Positions 8,395 to 17,858 of a DNA stretch of 64,000 nucleotides are shown piece by piece. The notes beneath the pieces were generated by a model that saw nothing but the letters and a program-made list of their open reading frames with translations, ran no database searches and was not told where the DNA came from. The stretch spans positions 48,086-112,085 of the forward strand of contig DATHMK010000088.1 of NCBI GenBank assembly GCA_035487155.1. Direction: 5' to 3'. Position numbers and translations under genes: made by a program. Position 1 is the first letter of the stretch. Each line of letters begins with the position of its first letter. This stretch comes from DAIDKA01 sp035487155 (GTDB lineage Bacteria; Pseudomonadota; Gammaproteobacteria; Steroidobacterales; Steroidobacteraceae).

Positions 8395-8973
8395 CTAGGC
8401 GGCGTTGTCGCGGGGTTTGAAGGAGAACCGCTCGCCCGCCACCGTGGCGTTGTACATGGCGCCGCCCTTCACGATGGTGAAGACCGCCATGCCCTTGTAG
8501 TACCGGCCGGCCGTCAGGGCGTCCTTCTTGCCGCCGCTCAGATCGCCGCTGGCCCCTTCAGTGCCCACCGAGCCACCGGCTGCCGCCGTAATGGCGACCG
8601 CGCCCATGCCCGCATCAAAGGCAAACTGGCCGCTGGTGAATTCATCCAGTGCGCGCTTGTCCTTGAAGAAGACGATCTGGCTGTAGGCCTGGCCGCCGGC
8701 CTGGAAGCCGACGCTGAGCTGGGTCACCGCAGCCCTGCCGATGTAGTGGCCCTGTTCGTAGACATGGCCGGTGCCATGTGCGCCACCGACGACGAAGCCA
8801 CCCTTGCCCACGGTCGGGAAGACGGCATAGCCATAGCAGTCGTCAAAATAGGACGCACTCTTTCCGGCGTTCTTGAACAGATTGACGGTATCGCCATAGG
8901 GCCCGGCCATCGCGGCGCCCACCGGCAGCAACAAAGCTGCAGCAAGCAGCAGGAATACACGGGGTGCTTTCAT
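8395..8973 (-). CDS. lipid-binding SYLF domain protein
   Basis: A 192-residue exported protein. ATG 8973 is preceded by GAGGAGA at good spacing and begins a signal peptide ending in GAAMAGP. The remainder matches the bacterial SYLF (DUF500/Ysc84-like) domain: CYGYAVFPTVGKGGFVVGGAHG, GRAAVTQLSVGFQAGGQ and a C-terminal KGGAMYNATVAGERF. SYLF domains bind phospholipids; in bacteria they are usually periplasmic or outer-membrane associated with no assigned reaction. A strong hairpin follows the gene. The gene is divergent from the tannase gene. Confidence 0.92.
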   Translation of the reverse strand: MKAPRVFLLLAAALLLPVGAAMAGPYGDTVNLFKNAGKSASYFDDCYGYAVFPTVGKGGFVVGGAHGTGHVYEQGHYIGRAAVTQLSVGFQAGGQAYSQIVFFKDKRALDEFTSGQFAFDAGMGAVAITAAAGGSVGTEGASGDLSGGKKDALTAGRYYKGMAVFTIVKGGAMYNATVAGERFSFKPRDNAA

Positions 8974-9025
8974 ATCGATCTCCTCAAGACATAAGTCTAT
9001 GCTGGGCCATTCCCAGGGGGTCAGC

Positions 9026-10618
9026 ATGCCAAGCCATCAGGATGGTCACCGTCAGATCGCGCCCCTGCTGTTTGTAGGTGCTGCCGCCGCTACCTTTACC
9101 CTGGGCGCCGACGCGGCGTGGGCCCAGGCTTTCAGCGCGGCCGGCAGCTCCCTGAGCCACTACACCCAGGCCCGAATCGCGCCGCACATGAGCTGCGAAG
9201 CGCTGGGCCAGTACCGCGCCCGAGACGTGGTGACCCTCCAGACGCAGGCGGTGCCGGCCAGCGCGGGCGTTGCGGCGCATTGCCGCGTGAGCGGCGTGCT
9301 GGCGCCGGAGATCGCCTTCGAAGTCAGCCTTCCCGCGCACTGGAACGGTCGCTTCTACATGATCGGCAATGGCGGCCATGCCGGCGAATCGCTGGAGGAC
9401 CCGATGCGGGTGTCGCAGCGCAATGCGGCGCTGCAGGCCGGGTTCGCCTTTGCCCAGACCAATACCGGGCACGACTCCCGCAAGGAGCCCGGCGCCACTT
9501 TCGTGATGAGCAATCCGGCCAAGGCCATCGACTACGCCTATCGCGCCGTCAATCTCACCGCGGTGACGGCCAAGGCCATCACTCAGGCCTACTATCGCCA
9601 GGACATCAAGACCGCCTATTGGGCCTCCTGCTCCAACGGCGGCCGCCAGGGGCTGATCGAGGCGCAGCGCTATCCGCAGGACTTCGACGGCATCCTGGCC
9701 AATTCGCCCTGGATCGACCAGACCGGATTCACGCTGGGGGCGCTGTGGAATCAGCGCGCCTTGGAGACCGCGCCCTTGTCCGCCGCGAAGCTGGCGCTGG
9801 TGGCCAAGGCCATCATGTCCAAGTGCGACGCGCTGGATGGCCTGAAGGACGGACAGATCGATGATCCGCGCCGCTGCACCCTGGATGTGAAAGCGGATCT
9901 GCCCCTGTGCGCGGCCGGTACCGACAATGACACCTGTCTCACCAGCGCGCAGACCCAGACGCTGCAGAAGATCTACGGCGGACCGATCAGTCAGGGCCAG
10001 CAGATATTCCCGGGCTACATGCTGGGCAGCGAAGCGGCCAATGGCTGGATGAATCTCATCATTGCCGCGCCGGCGGGCCGCAACTCGGCCGACTTCAATC
10101 TGGCCGAAGGCACCATGCGCTACCTGGTGTTCTCGCCGCCGCAACCCAACTATGACTATCGCAGTTTCGATTTCGACCGCGACACGCACCTGCTGGATGC
10201 CTGGGGACAGTTGGTCAATGCCACCAACCCTGATCTGGGGCGCTTCAGGCGCCGCGGCGGCAAACTGATCATCACCTATGGTTGGGCTGATCCGGTGCTG
10301 CAACCGCTGGTGGGCGTGAACTATTACGAGCAGGCCCTTGAGCGCAATGGCCCGGACACGCCGCAGTTTCTGCGCCTGTTCATGGTGCCGGGCATGGCGC
10401 ATTGCGCCGGCGGCGTCGCGACCGATCGCTTCGATGCGCTGACCGCGCTGGTGGACTGGGTCGAGAAGGGCAAGGCTCCGGATTCAATCCGCGCCGCACG
10501 GGTGGTCAAGAATCAGGAGGTGCGTTCACGGCCGCTGTGTCCCTATCCGCAGGTCGCGCGCTACAGCGGACGGGGCAGCATCGATGAGGCGGCAAACTTT
10601 CGCTGCGCCGCGCCTTAA
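9026..10618 (+). CDS. tannase/feruloyl esterase family hydrolase
   Basis: A 530-residue secreted serine hydrolase. ATG 9026 follows AGGGGG at ideal spacing, preferred over ATG 8999. The signal peptide ends near DAAWAQA. The family's CS-D-HC arrangement is visible: nucleophile in WASCSNGGRQG, acid in ITYGWADPVL, and His in VPGMAHCAGG, where the Cys next to Ser and the Cys next to His are expected to form a disulfide. These enzymes release gallic or hydroxycinnamic acids from plant esters. The ring-cleavage genes ligA-ligB 5 kb away fit a role in using plant phenolics. Its stop overlaps the next, convergent gene by 4 bases. Confidence 0.92.
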   Translation: MPSHQDGHRQIAPLLFVGAAAATFTLGADAAWAQAFSAAGSSLSHYTQARIAPHMSCEALGQYRARDVVTLQTQAVPASAGVAAHCRVSGVLAPEIAFEVSLPAHWNGRFYMIGNGGHAGESLEDPMRVSQRNAALQAGFAFAQTNTGHDSRKEPGATFVMSNPAKAIDYAYRAVNLTAVTAKAITQAYYRQDIKTAYWASCSNGGRQGLIEAQRYPQDFDGILANSPWIDQTGFTLGALWNQRALETAPLSAAKLALVAKAIMSKCDALDGLKDGQIDDPRRCTLDVKADLPLCAAGTDNDTCLTSAQTQTLQKIYGGPISQGQQIFPGYMLGSEAANGWMNLIIAAPAGRNSADFNLAEGTMRYLVFSPPQPNYDYRSFDFDRDTHLLDAWGQLVNATNPDLGRFRRRGGKLIITYGWADPVLQPLVGVNYYEQALERNGPDTPQFLRLFMVPGMAHCAGGVATDRFDALTALVDWVEKGKAPDSIRAARVVKNQEVRSRPLCPYPQVARYSGRGSIDEAANFRCAAP

Positions 10619-11676
10619 TCCACAGCCGCGCGCAATTCCCTGGCCAGTGCCGCCACCAGCTCCGCGGCGCTGATTCCCTGGCGCGCCAGGGGCGCGCCCT
10701 GTCCGGCCCACTGCGCGCCAAAGCCGCCGTTCCCGGCGGCCTTGGCCGCAAGATTCAGTGCCTTGCCTGCCGCGTACGCCAGCGGATAGCTCGGCACGCG
10801 CTCTGGCGGCACTGGTGCACCCAGGGCCGTGAAGGCATTGCTCAAACAGCGTGCCGGCCGTCCTGAGATGGCACGCGTCATCACGGTGTGCTGGGCCGCG
10901 GCGCTCGCCAGGGCCTGTCGAAAATAGGCATCGGCGTCGGATTCCAGGCAGGGGATGAAGGCCGTGCCCAGCTGCGCGGCGCTGGCGCCCAGGCGCAACA
11001 TGGCGGCAATGCCCGCGCCATCCATGATTCCCCCGGCGGCGATCACCGGTAGCGGCAACTCGCGCACCAGCAGGCGCGTGAGCACGCTGGTGCTCAGCGC
11101 ATCATCCGGCGCCGCCGGATCCACGATGCCGCGATGGCCGCCGGCCTCATAACCCTGTGCAACGATGGCCTGCACGCCCGCGGCCGCGGCGGCCCGCGCT
11201 TCGCTCAGATTGGTGGCGCTGGCCAGCAGCACGATGCCCGCCTCCCGCAAGGCGCGGATGCGCTGCGGCGAGGGCAGGCCAAAGTGGAAGCTGACGACCT
11301 TGGGTTGGGTCCTGAGCAACACCGCCAGCATGTCATTGTCGGTGAGGAAGCTGCGATAGATTTCGTCGAGCCGGGCGGGGGGCTGAGCGCCGAATTGCTC
11401 GAAGTACGGTCGCAGATGCGCGATCCAGGCCGAGTCGATTTTTGCATCCGCCTTGGCCGGCTGATGGCAGAACACATTCACATTGAGGGAGCGCGAGGAG
11501 CGCTCGCGCACCGCCTCGATCATGCGGCGCGCGCCCGCGGCATCCGTCGCCCCTACGCCGATGGATCCCAGGGCACCGGCATTGGCGACCGCCGCGGCCA
11601 GCGCCGGGGAGGAGACGCCGGCCATCGGCGCCTGGATGAGGGGCATATCTATGCCGAGGATCTCAAGCAGCGTCAT
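10615..11676 (-). CDS. NAD(P)H-dependent flavin oxidoreductase / nitronate monooxygenase
   Basis: A 353-residue TIM-barrel FMN protein of the 2-nitropropane dioxygenase family. Diagnostic parts are the N-terminal PLIQAPMAGVSSPALAAAV, the central IVAQGYEAGGHRG with the family's conserved His, and the phosphate-binding region PVIAAGGIMDG followed by LRLGASAAQLGTAFI. Members oxidise nitronates using O2 and FMN; some are enoyl-reductase relatives (FabK-like), so the exact reaction is uncertain. It lies 3 bases after the antiporter gene and is probably translated from the same mRNA. Confidence 0.88.
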   Translation of the reverse strand: MTLLEILGIDMPLIQAPMAGVSSPALAAAVANAGALGSIGVGATDAAGARRMIEAVRERSSRSLNVNVFCHQPAKADAKIDSAWIAHLRPYFEQFGAQPPARLDEIYRSFLTDNDMLAVLLRTQPKVVSFHFGLPSPQRIRALREAGIVLLASATNLSEARAAAAAGVQAIVAQGYEAGGHRGIVDPAAPDDALSTSVLTRLLVRELPLPVIAAGGIMDGAGIAAMLRLGASAAQLGTAFIPCLESDADAYFRQALASAAAQHTVMTRAISGRPARCLSNAFTALGAPVPPERVPSYPLAYAAGKALNLAAKAAGNGGFGAQWAGQGAPLARQGISAAELVAALARELRAAVD

Positions 11677-11679
11677 GGG

Positions 11680-12747
11680 CTAGGGAACGAAACTCAGGAA
11701 TACGAACACGCCGAACACCACCAGGTGCACCAGACCCAGCATCAGGTGGGTACGACCGGCCACCAGCGTGATGGAGGTGATGAAGAATACCAGCACCACC
11801 AGCACCAGTTCCTTGGGCGCCAGGCCCAGGATCAGCGTGTTGCCCACGACCTGTGAGGCGATGACGATGGCCGGGATGGTCAGTCCGATGCTGGCCAGCG
11901 CCGACCCGAGACACAGATTCAAACTGGTCTGGATCCGATCCGCCAGCGCGGCGCGAATGGATGCCCAGGATTCGGGCAGCAGGGTCAGCATGGCGATGAT
12001 CACGCTGATCACCGAGCGCGGCATGCCCGCCTCAATCACCGACTGCTCGATGCGTGGCGTCGCATCGTGCGCCAGCCCGACCACGGCAATCAGCGCCGCC
12101 AGCAACGCCCCGAAGCTGGCCAGGGCCTGGGCGCGTGTCGGCCGGCGTGCGTGCAGATCCTCATTGGGTCGGGTGCCAACGGGCAGAAAGTAGTCACGGT
12201 GGCGCACGGTCTGCACGAATACGAAGCCGCACCACAGCGCCACCGACACCACGGACGCAAAGATCAGTTGCGCCGAGGTGTAGGTCGGTCCCGGGCTGCT
12301 GGTGGTGAAGGCGGGCAGCACCAGCGCCAGCGTGGTCATGGCGGCGAGGGTCGCCAGCGTGGCATTGGATCCGAGCATGTGGAAGACCTGCTCGCGGTGC
12401 CGGATGGCGCCGATGATCATGCTCAGGCCCACCACGCCACCGCAGGTGATCATGATCACCGCGTAGATGGTGTCGCGCGGCAGCGTGGCGACGTTGGGAC
12501 CACCGCTGAGCATCACCGTGGTGATCAACGCCACTTCGATGATGGTGACGCAGATGCTCAACACCACCGTACCCAGCGGCTCACCGATGCGATGGGCGAC
12601 GACCTCCGCGTGATGGACGCTGGCGATGACCGCGCCCACCAGCGCCACCGCGCACACCACGACCAGGGTGGTATCCAGCGGCATCGCGGCTGCTGCGATC
12701 ACGACAATGATCGCGATGATCGGTGTCCACCAGGGCCAATGCGACAT
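11680..12747 (-). CDS. chaA: calcium/cation:proton antiporter of the ChaA/CaCA type
   Basis: A 355-residue inner-membrane protein with about ten hydrophobic helices. Both CaCA-superfamily alpha repeats are visible: first GEPLGTVVLSICVTIIEVAL with its conserved Glu, and second LLPESWASIRAAL followed by GSALASIGLTIPAI. E. coli ChaA exchanges Na+, K+ or Ca2+ for H+ and helps at alkaline pH. ATG 12747 follows GAGGAATTC and avoids an unlikely N-terminal extension. It appears to lead an operon with the flavin oxidoreductase gene. Confidence 0.9.
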   Translation of the reverse strand: MSHWPWWTPIIAIIVVIAAAAMPLDTTLVVVCAVALVGAVIASVHHAEVVAHRIGEPLGTVVLSICVTIIEVALITTVMLSGGPNVATLPRDTIYAVIMITCGGVVGLSMIIGAIRHREQVFHMLGSNATLATLAAMTTLALVLPAFTTSSPGPTYTSAQLIFASVVSVALWCGFVFVQTVRHRDYFLPVGTRPNEDLHARRPTRAQALASFGALLAALIAVVGLAHDATPRIEQSVIEAGMPRSVISVIIAMLTLLPESWASIRAALADRIQTSLNLCLGSALASIGLTIPAIVIASQVVGNTLILGLAPKELVLVVLVFFITSITLVAGRTHLMLGLVHLVVFGVFVFLSFVP

Positions 12748-12878
12748 TGAATTCCTCACCCAGAGCCTGCGAATCATTATAAGCACGGCCCTGGTCCGGG
12801 GGGCGCGATGCGCTTTGACTTTGCGCCCTCACGAAAATACCATCCGCAAAATGAAAACGATTACTTAAGGCAAATACC

Positions 12879-14480
12879 ATGAAAATCAGGACCAACTGCT
12901 TTGCGGCTGCGTGGCGCGCCCTCACCGCCGCAGGGCTCACCGTGGCAGGTGCCTATGGCGCGAGCGCCCAGGCTGCAGGTCCCACGGCAAGTCTTGACAG
13001 CGGCAAGGTGCGCGGTGAAGTCACCGCCGACGTCGCTTCCTTCAAGGGCATTGCCTTCGCACAGCCGCCTTTGGGCGCGCTGCGCTGGCGCGCGCCGCAG
13101 GCGCCGCTACCCTGGCAGGGCATAAAGGACGTGCTGAGCTACGGCCCTGATTGCATGCAGGTGCCGTTTCCGGGGGATGCGGCACCACTGGGGGTGAAGC
13201 CTGCGGAGGATTGCCTGTATCTGAATGTCTGGACCCCGGCCCGCTTCAAGGGCCACAAGCTGCCCGTGATGGTGTGGATCTACGGTGGCGGCTTCGTCAA
13301 CGGCGGCAGTTCCCCGCCGGAGTACGACGGCAGTGCCTTTGCCCGCGACGGCGTGGTGCTGGTGAGCTTCAACTACCGGCTCGGCAGTTTCGGCTTCTTC
13401 GCCCACCCGGCGCTGAGCGCCGAGCAGGCCGGTCAGCCGCTGGGCAACTATGGGCTGATGGACCAGATCGCGGCGCTGAAGTGGGTGCAGCGTAATGTCG
13501 CCGCCTTCGGCGGTGATCCCGGCAACGTCACGGTGTTCGGCGAATCCGCGGGCGGTATGTCGGTGAATGCGCTGCTGAGCTCGCCCTTGGCGCAGGGACT
13601 GTTCCAGAAGGCGATGATCGAGTCCGGTGCCGGGCGCGCCGGGCTGCTCGCACCGCGAAAGCTCAGCGGAACACCCGACTCGGCCGAGGCCAAGGGGGTC
13701 GCCCTGGCGCGCAGTTTCGGCATCGAGGGCAGCGATGCGGCGGCATTGGCGAGGCTGCGTGCGCTGCCGGCGCAGCAGCTGCTGGGCACCTTGAACATGG
13801 CCACCATGGGTGCCAATCCCAACTACGTCGGTGGACCCATCCAGGACGGGCGGCTCAATGTTGGCACACCGGTAGCCTTGTATGCCGCCGGCAAGGCGCA
13901 GGCCGTGCCATTGGTCGTGGGCGCCAACAGCATGGACATTGGCTTCATGCGCGCGCGCACCCTGGATGAGCTCTTTGCGCAGTTCGGTGAGGACGCGGCA
14001 GCGGCCCGCGCGGCCTATGCCATGGATCCTGCAACGCCGGTGGCCGGGATCGCCTTCAAGGCCGGTGGCGATCAGGCCATGATCGAACCGGCGCGCGAGA
14101 TCGCGCGCCTGTTGTCAGTGCGCCAACCGGTGTTTGAATACCGCTTCAGCTACGTCGCCGAGACCTTGCGCGCCAAGACGCCCGGAGCGCCCCATGCCAC
14201 CGAAATCCCCTATGTCTTTGACACGGTGGCGGCGCGCTACGGCAAGGACCTGACGCCTGCGGATGAAATGGCGGCCAAGGTCATGCATGCCTACTGGGTG
14301 GGCTTCGCCAAAACCGGGGTGCCGCAGGCGCTGGGCTATCCGGCGTGGCCGGCCTATCAGCAGCAAAGCGATGAGATCATGGATTTCACCACCAATGGGC
14401 CGCTGGCCGGACCGGATCCCTGGAAAACAAGGATGGACCTGGCGCAACGTTTCAGCGAGCGTCTCGCAGCCGGTCACTGA
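12879..14480 (+). CDS. type-B carboxylesterase/lipase family protein
   Basis: A 533-residue secreted esterase. A signal peptide (about 1-32) is followed by the type-B signature EDCLYLNVWTPA, the oxyanion-hole segment VWIYGGGFVNG and the nucleophile elbow FGESAGGMSVNALL, with Ser near residue 222. The C-terminal part ALGYPAWPAYQ is also typical. Substrates of this family range over carboxylic esters and carbamates. The position next to ligAB and a LysR regulator suggests an aromatic ester, by context only. Its end overlaps the convergent lysR gene by 7 bases. Confidence 0.92.
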   Translation: MKIRTNCFAAAWRALTAAGLTVAGAYGASAQAAGPTASLDSGKVRGEVTADVASFKGIAFAQPPLGALRWRAPQAPLPWQGIKDVLSYGPDCMQVPFPGDAAPLGVKPAEDCLYLNVWTPARFKGHKLPVMVWIYGGGFVNGGSSPPEYDGSAFARDGVVLVSFNYRLGSFGFFAHPALSAEQAGQPLGNYGLMDQIAALKWVQRNVAAFGGDPGNVTVFGESAGGMSVNALLSSPLAQGLFQKAMIESGAGRAGLLAPRKLSGTPDSAEAKGVALARSFGIEGSDAAALARLRALPAQQLLGTLNMATMGANPNYVGGPIQDGRLNVGTPVALYAAGKAQAVPLVVGANSMDIGFMRARTLDELFAQFGEDAAAARAAYAMDPATPVAGIAFKAGGDQAMIEPAREIARLLSVRQPVFEYRFSYVAETLRAKTPGAPHATEIPYVFDTVAARYGKDLTPADEMAAKVMHAYWVGFAKTGVPQALGYPAWPAYQQQSDEIMDFTTNGPLAGPDPWKTRMDLAQRFSERLAAGH

Positions 14481-15373
14481 ACCGCGGGCAGCGCCTCGTG
14501 CAGGGCGCCCTTCAGCCACTCGATCAGGGTCGAGATGCGCGCCAGCTTGGCGCGATGCTGGGTGACGTGGGCGCGGAACCAGGATTTGGGCAGTGCGTAA
14601 CCGGGCAGCAGCGGTACCAGCGTGCCGGCCTTGAGCGCATCGCCTGAGACATAGCGCGGCAGCATGGCAATGCCATTGCCGGCCAGCGCGGCGGCACGCA
14701 GCGTGACATTGTCATTGGCGATGAGTCGTGGCCGCACATCAACACTGAGCTGCCCCTGTTCGCCATCGAAGCGCCAGGCCGTGCCCAAGGGTTTGAAGAA
14801 CAGCCCATCGTGATCTTCCAGGTCGTGCGGGTGTAGCGGCGTGCCGCGGCGTGCCAGGTACTGCGGGGCTGCACACAGCACCTGCTCGAAGGGATACAAA
14901 GGCACGTCGATCACGCCTTCGTAGCTGCTGGCCGCGTGGCCACTGATGGCGAGATCAAAGCCTTCTTCGGCAGGGTTGACCGAACGATCCACCAGCGCCA
15001 GCTCCACGGTGATGTGCTCGTGCTGGTGCAGGAAGCGGCCCAGGGCATCCGAGAGCACCAATATATTGAGCGTGGTCGGGACCATCATGAGGATACGGCC
15101 CTCGAGCCGATCGCCCGCGCGCTTCAGCCCCGCGAGGGTGTCATCCAGGTCGGCAATGAGGCTGCGGGCCCGGCCCTGAAACTGTTCCCCGGATTCTGTC
15201 AAAACGACTTTGCGAGTGGAGCGCTCGAAGAGCTTGGTGCCGATGGCGTGCTCCAGCTGGCTGACACGCTTGGCCGCCACCGAGGGCACGACATTGAGCT
15301 GCCGGGCGGCCTCTGAGAACCCGCCATAGCGCGCCACGGCCAGGAAGGCGCGCAGATTGGCCACTGTATCCAT
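14474..15373 (-). CDS. LysR family transcriptional regulator
   Basis: A 299-residue regulator with the LysR winged helix at residues 1-60 (FLAVARYGGFSEAARQLN, then VSQLEHAIGTKLFERST) and the periplasmic-binding-protein-like effector domain from about residue 90. It is transcribed divergently from ligA with about 100 bases between them, the standard layout for a LysR activator of an aromatic-acid operon. A dyad ATTGC-N5-GCAAT with the T-N11-A pattern lies in that gap. The effector is probably a pathway aromatic or ring-cleavage intermediate, by inference. Confidence 0.92.
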   Translation of the reverse strand: MDTVANLRAFLAVARYGGFSEAARQLNVVPSVAAKRVSQLEHAIGTKLFERSTRKVVLTESGEQFQGRARSLIADLDDTLAGLKRAGDRLEGRILMMVPTTLNILVLSDALGRFLHQHEHITVELALVDRSVNPAEEGFDLAISGHAASSYEGVIDVPLYPFEQVLCAAPQYLARRGTPLHPHDLEDHDGLFFKPLGTAWRFDGEQGQLSVDVRPRLIANDNVTLRAAALAGNGIAMLPRYVSGDALKAGTLVPLLPGYALPKSWFRAHVTQHRAKLARISTLIEWLKGALHEALPAVQ

Positions 15374-15420
15374 GATTTATCGCATATCACGAAAACTGAG
15401 CTCGTAATATGGTCCTAGTT

Positions 15421-15435
15421 ATTGCGATTTGCAAT
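15421..15435. promoter_or_regulatory. candidate LysR binding site
   Basis: A short dyad with arms ATTGC (15421-15425) and GCAAT (15431-15435) meets the LysR consensus T-N11-A (T15422, A15434). It lies between the divergent lysR and ligA starts, about 45 bases upstream of ligA. Short arms mean chance occurrence is possible. Confidence 0.4.
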
Positions 15436-15476
15436 GAATATGATGTTCCCACCCAAGGCCTTGAACCGAGCCCGCC

Positions 15477-15863
15477 ATGACCACCGCCACCTTCGAAGAC
15501 ATCCCCGGCACCTACGTGTTCACCGGCGACCGTGCCATCGAAGGTCGTCATCTGAACCGCTTCTGCATGTCATTGATGAGCGCCGTCAATCGCGCGCGCT
15601 TCAAGGCTGACGAGCGCGCCTATCTGGATGAATGGCCGATGAGCGAAGCGCAGAAGCAGGCGGTCATCCGGCGCGACTTCAAGGCGCTGCTCGAACACGG
15701 CGGCAATATCTTCTTCGTGCTCAAGATCGCGGCCGTGGACGGGCGGCCCACGCAGTCGGTGGCGGCCTCGTTTGCCGGTCAATCGAGCGAAGAGTACGCT
15801 GCCATGATGCGCAGCGGCGGGCGGAATCCGGCGGGTCTCAGGTCCATCTCGGGACGTTTCTAA
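15477..15863 (+). CDS. ligA: protocatechuate 4,5-dioxygenase alpha subunit
   Basis: A 128-residue protein of the LigA family, the small subunit of the class III extradiol dioxygenase LigAB. Recognisable parts are the N-terminal DIPGTYVFTG, the helical LNRFCMSLMSAVNRARFKAD and LEHGGNIFFVLKIAAVDG. LigA covers the active-site cleft of LigB. The next gene, ligB, begins one base after this stop, so the subunits are co-translated. The holoenzyme opens protocatechuate between C4 and C5 to give 4-carboxy-2-hydroxymuconate-6-semialdehyde. The later enzymes (LigC, I, J, K) are not in this window. Confidence 0.93.
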   Translation: MTTATFEDIPGTYVFTGDRAIEGRHLNRFCMSLMSAVNRARFKADERAYLDEWPMSEAQKQAVIRRDFKALLEHGGNIFFVLKIAAVDGRPTQSVAASFAGQSSEEYAAMMRSGGRNPAGLRSISGRF

Positions 15864-15864
15864 A

Positions 15865-16707
15865 GTGGCGCGGATCACCGCGGGCATTGGCTCAAGCCAT
15901 GTGCCTGCGATCGGCGCGGCGCTCGACGGCGGCCGCAGCGGCCATCCTGACTGGGCGCCCATCTTCGCCGGCTACGATTGGACCCGTAACTGGGTCGCCG
16001 AACAAAAACCGGACGTCATCATCCTGGTCTATAACGACCATGCCTCGGCCTTCTCGCTGGATATCGTGCCCACCTTTGCCATCGGTTGTGCCGATTCCTT
16101 CGCGCCGGCCGATGAGGGCTGGGGGCCGCGCCGCGTGCCCATCGTCCAGGGTCATTCAAGGCTTGCCTGGCACATCGCCACCTGCTGCGTGCTGGATGAG
16201 TTCGATCTGACCATCATGAATGAGATGAAGGTGGATCACGGCCTGACGGTGCCCCTGTCGCTGGTGCTGGGCCAGCCCAGCGAATGGCCGGTCAAGGTGA
16301 TCCCGCTGGCGGTGAATGTCATCCAGTACCCGACCCCGACCGCAAACCGCTGCTACCGGCTGGGCGAGGCCATCGCGCGCGCCGTGAAGTCCTACCCTGA
16401 GGATCTCAACGTGCAGGTATGGGGCACGGGCGGCATGAGCCATCAACTCTCGGGTGAACGCGCCGGCCTCATCAACCGCGAATGGGACACGAAGTTCCTG
16501 GACCAGCTGTCAGCGGATCCGGATGCCCTGCGCACCATGTCGCACGAGGAGTACATCCGCGAGGCGGGCTCGGAGGGCATGGAGCTGATCATGTGGCTGA
16601 CCATGCGCGGTGCGATTGGTCCGAAGATCCGCGAGCTGTATCGCTTCTATCACGTACCGGCCTCGAACACCGCCGTCGGCAATGTGGTCTTCACGCCCGA
16701 GGGCTGA
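15865..16707 (+). CDS. ligB: protocatechuate 4,5-dioxygenase beta (catalytic) subunit
   Basis: A 280-residue LigB-family protein starting at GTG 15865. The expected iron ligands are present: His12 in GIGSSHVPAIG, His59 in VYNDHASAF, and a Glu in GSEGMELIMWL. The catalytic His is in GTGGMSHQLSG. The enzyme binds non-haem Fe(II) and O2 for meta cleavage of protocatechuate. Related gallate and 3-O-methylgallate dioxygenases share these residues, so the preferred substrate may differ, but the separate alpha subunit favours the LigAB type. Its 3' end overlaps the convergent MFS transporter gene by 58 bases. Confidence 0.92.
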   Translation: MARITAGIGSSHVPAIGAALDGGRSGHPDWAPIFAGYDWTRNWVAEQKPDVIILVYNDHASAFSLDIVPTFAIGCADSFAPADEGWGPRRVPIVQGHSRLAWHIATCCVLDEFDLTIMNEMKVDHGLTVPLSLVLGQPSEWPVKVIPLAVNVIQYPTPTANRCYRLGEAIARAVKSYPEDLNVQVWGTGGMSHQLSGERAGLINREWDTKFLDQLSADPDALRTMSHEEYIREAGSEGMELIMWLTMRGAIGPKIRELYRFYHVPASNTAVGNVVFTPEG

Positions 16708-17858
16708 GCACCGCTGAAGAGCCGGGCGGCGCAGAACGCCAGCCCGATGGTGGCAAATGCGAACGGGAAGGAGGCCGGCCCGAGCACTGCGACCAGCAAA
16801 CCCACTGTGGGCGGCCCGATGATGCTGCCCACCGTGTAGGCCAGGGCGACGCGCGAGGCGGCCGCGGAAATCAGGTTGGCCGCCACCGACGAGCCCGCCT
16901 CGATCACCGCGAGGGTGTTCATGGCGCCGGCGGCTCCGCCCAAAGTGAAGAGGGTGAGCAGCAGCGGCACGAACTGATGACCCAGCATGATGAATGATGC
17001 GGTGGCGGTGACGATCACCGCCGCCGTGATCAACTGCGCCGCGCGATAGCCCAACTTATCGGCCAGGTAGCCGATCGGCAGCTGCAACAAGGTTCCGCCC
17101 AGCGTGAAGACGCCCAGCGCCAGGGTGCTGGCGATGGGCCAGTGGGCGTGCAGGCTCAGCACCGGCAGGAAGGAGACGCTGGAGGTCTCGATGAAGCCTG
17201 CGATGAAGGCCGCCAGCGCCATCAGGCTGATCAGGCTGAGCGAGCGGGCCGTTGGCGCAGCCTCCGACGCCTGCGCTGCGGCGGATCCGCCGATTGCGAA
17301 CAAAGCGTAGGTCGCCACGAACAGCAGCCCGAGGCAGGCCACCAGCGGCGCGGCGCTGCGGCTGCCGAACAGGGCAATGATCAGCGGACCTGCGGCAATG
17401 CCGCAGCCCATGAGCGTTTCGTGAATGCCGATGGCGCGGCCGCGGATGGCATCCGGCGCCAATTCGATGATCCAGCTGTCGCAGGCGATCCAGCGCAGGA
17501 TCAGGCCCACCCCCAGGCAGAAATTCGCGGCGAAGATCACGAAAGGATTGCTCGCAACGATGATGACCGCCACCGCCGCCGCCGATATCACCAGCGCCGT
17601 GGCGTTCACCGGGAGGTAGTTGTGCCGGGCGAGGAGTCTGGGTATTCGCTGGCTCAGCAGCAGCACGGCGATCCAGGGCGCAGCGGCCACAATGCCCAGC
17701 ACCGTGACCGAAAAGCCGCTGGCATTGAGCCGCAGCGCGATCAACGCAGGAACGGCGCCGAGCTGTACCGCCTGGGAGCAGAATGACAGGGCGTTGACAT
17801 GCGCCAGTGAATGCCCGATGCCGCCTCTGCCCCAGGTGGCCAGTGTCGCGCGCTTCAC
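16650..17858 (-). CDS. MFS transporter
   Basis: A 402-residue inner-membrane protein with about 12 hydrophobic helices in two halves. It contains an MFS-type RGRAIGIHETLMGCGIAAGP segment and a second-half loop GYLADKLGYRAAQ matching the MFS loop motif. I place the start at GTG 17858, which overlaps the upstream stop as GTGA, rather than at a distant ATG inside the upstream gene. Position beside ligAB and the MarR regulator suggests uptake or export of an aromatic acid, but the sequence does not identify the substrate. Confidence 0.88.
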   Translation of the reverse strand: MKRATLATWGRGGIGHSLAHVNALSFCSQAVQLGAVPALIALRLNASGFSVTVLGIVAAAPWIAVLLLSQRIPRLLARHNYLPVNATALVISAAAVAVIIVASNPFVIFAANFCLGVGLILRWIACDSWIIELAPDAIRGRAIGIHETLMGCGIAAGPLIIALFGSRSAAPLVACLGLLFVATYALFAIGGSAAAQASEAAPTARSLSLISLMALAAFIAGFIETSSVSFLPVLSLHAHWPIASTLALGVFTLGGTLLQLPIGYLADKLGYRAAQLITAAVIVTATASFIMLGHQFVPLLLTLFTLGGAAGAMNTLAVIEAGSSVAANLISAAASRVALAYTVGSIIGPPTVGLLVAVLGPASFPFAFATIGLAFCAARLFSGAQPSGVKTTLPTAVFEAGT

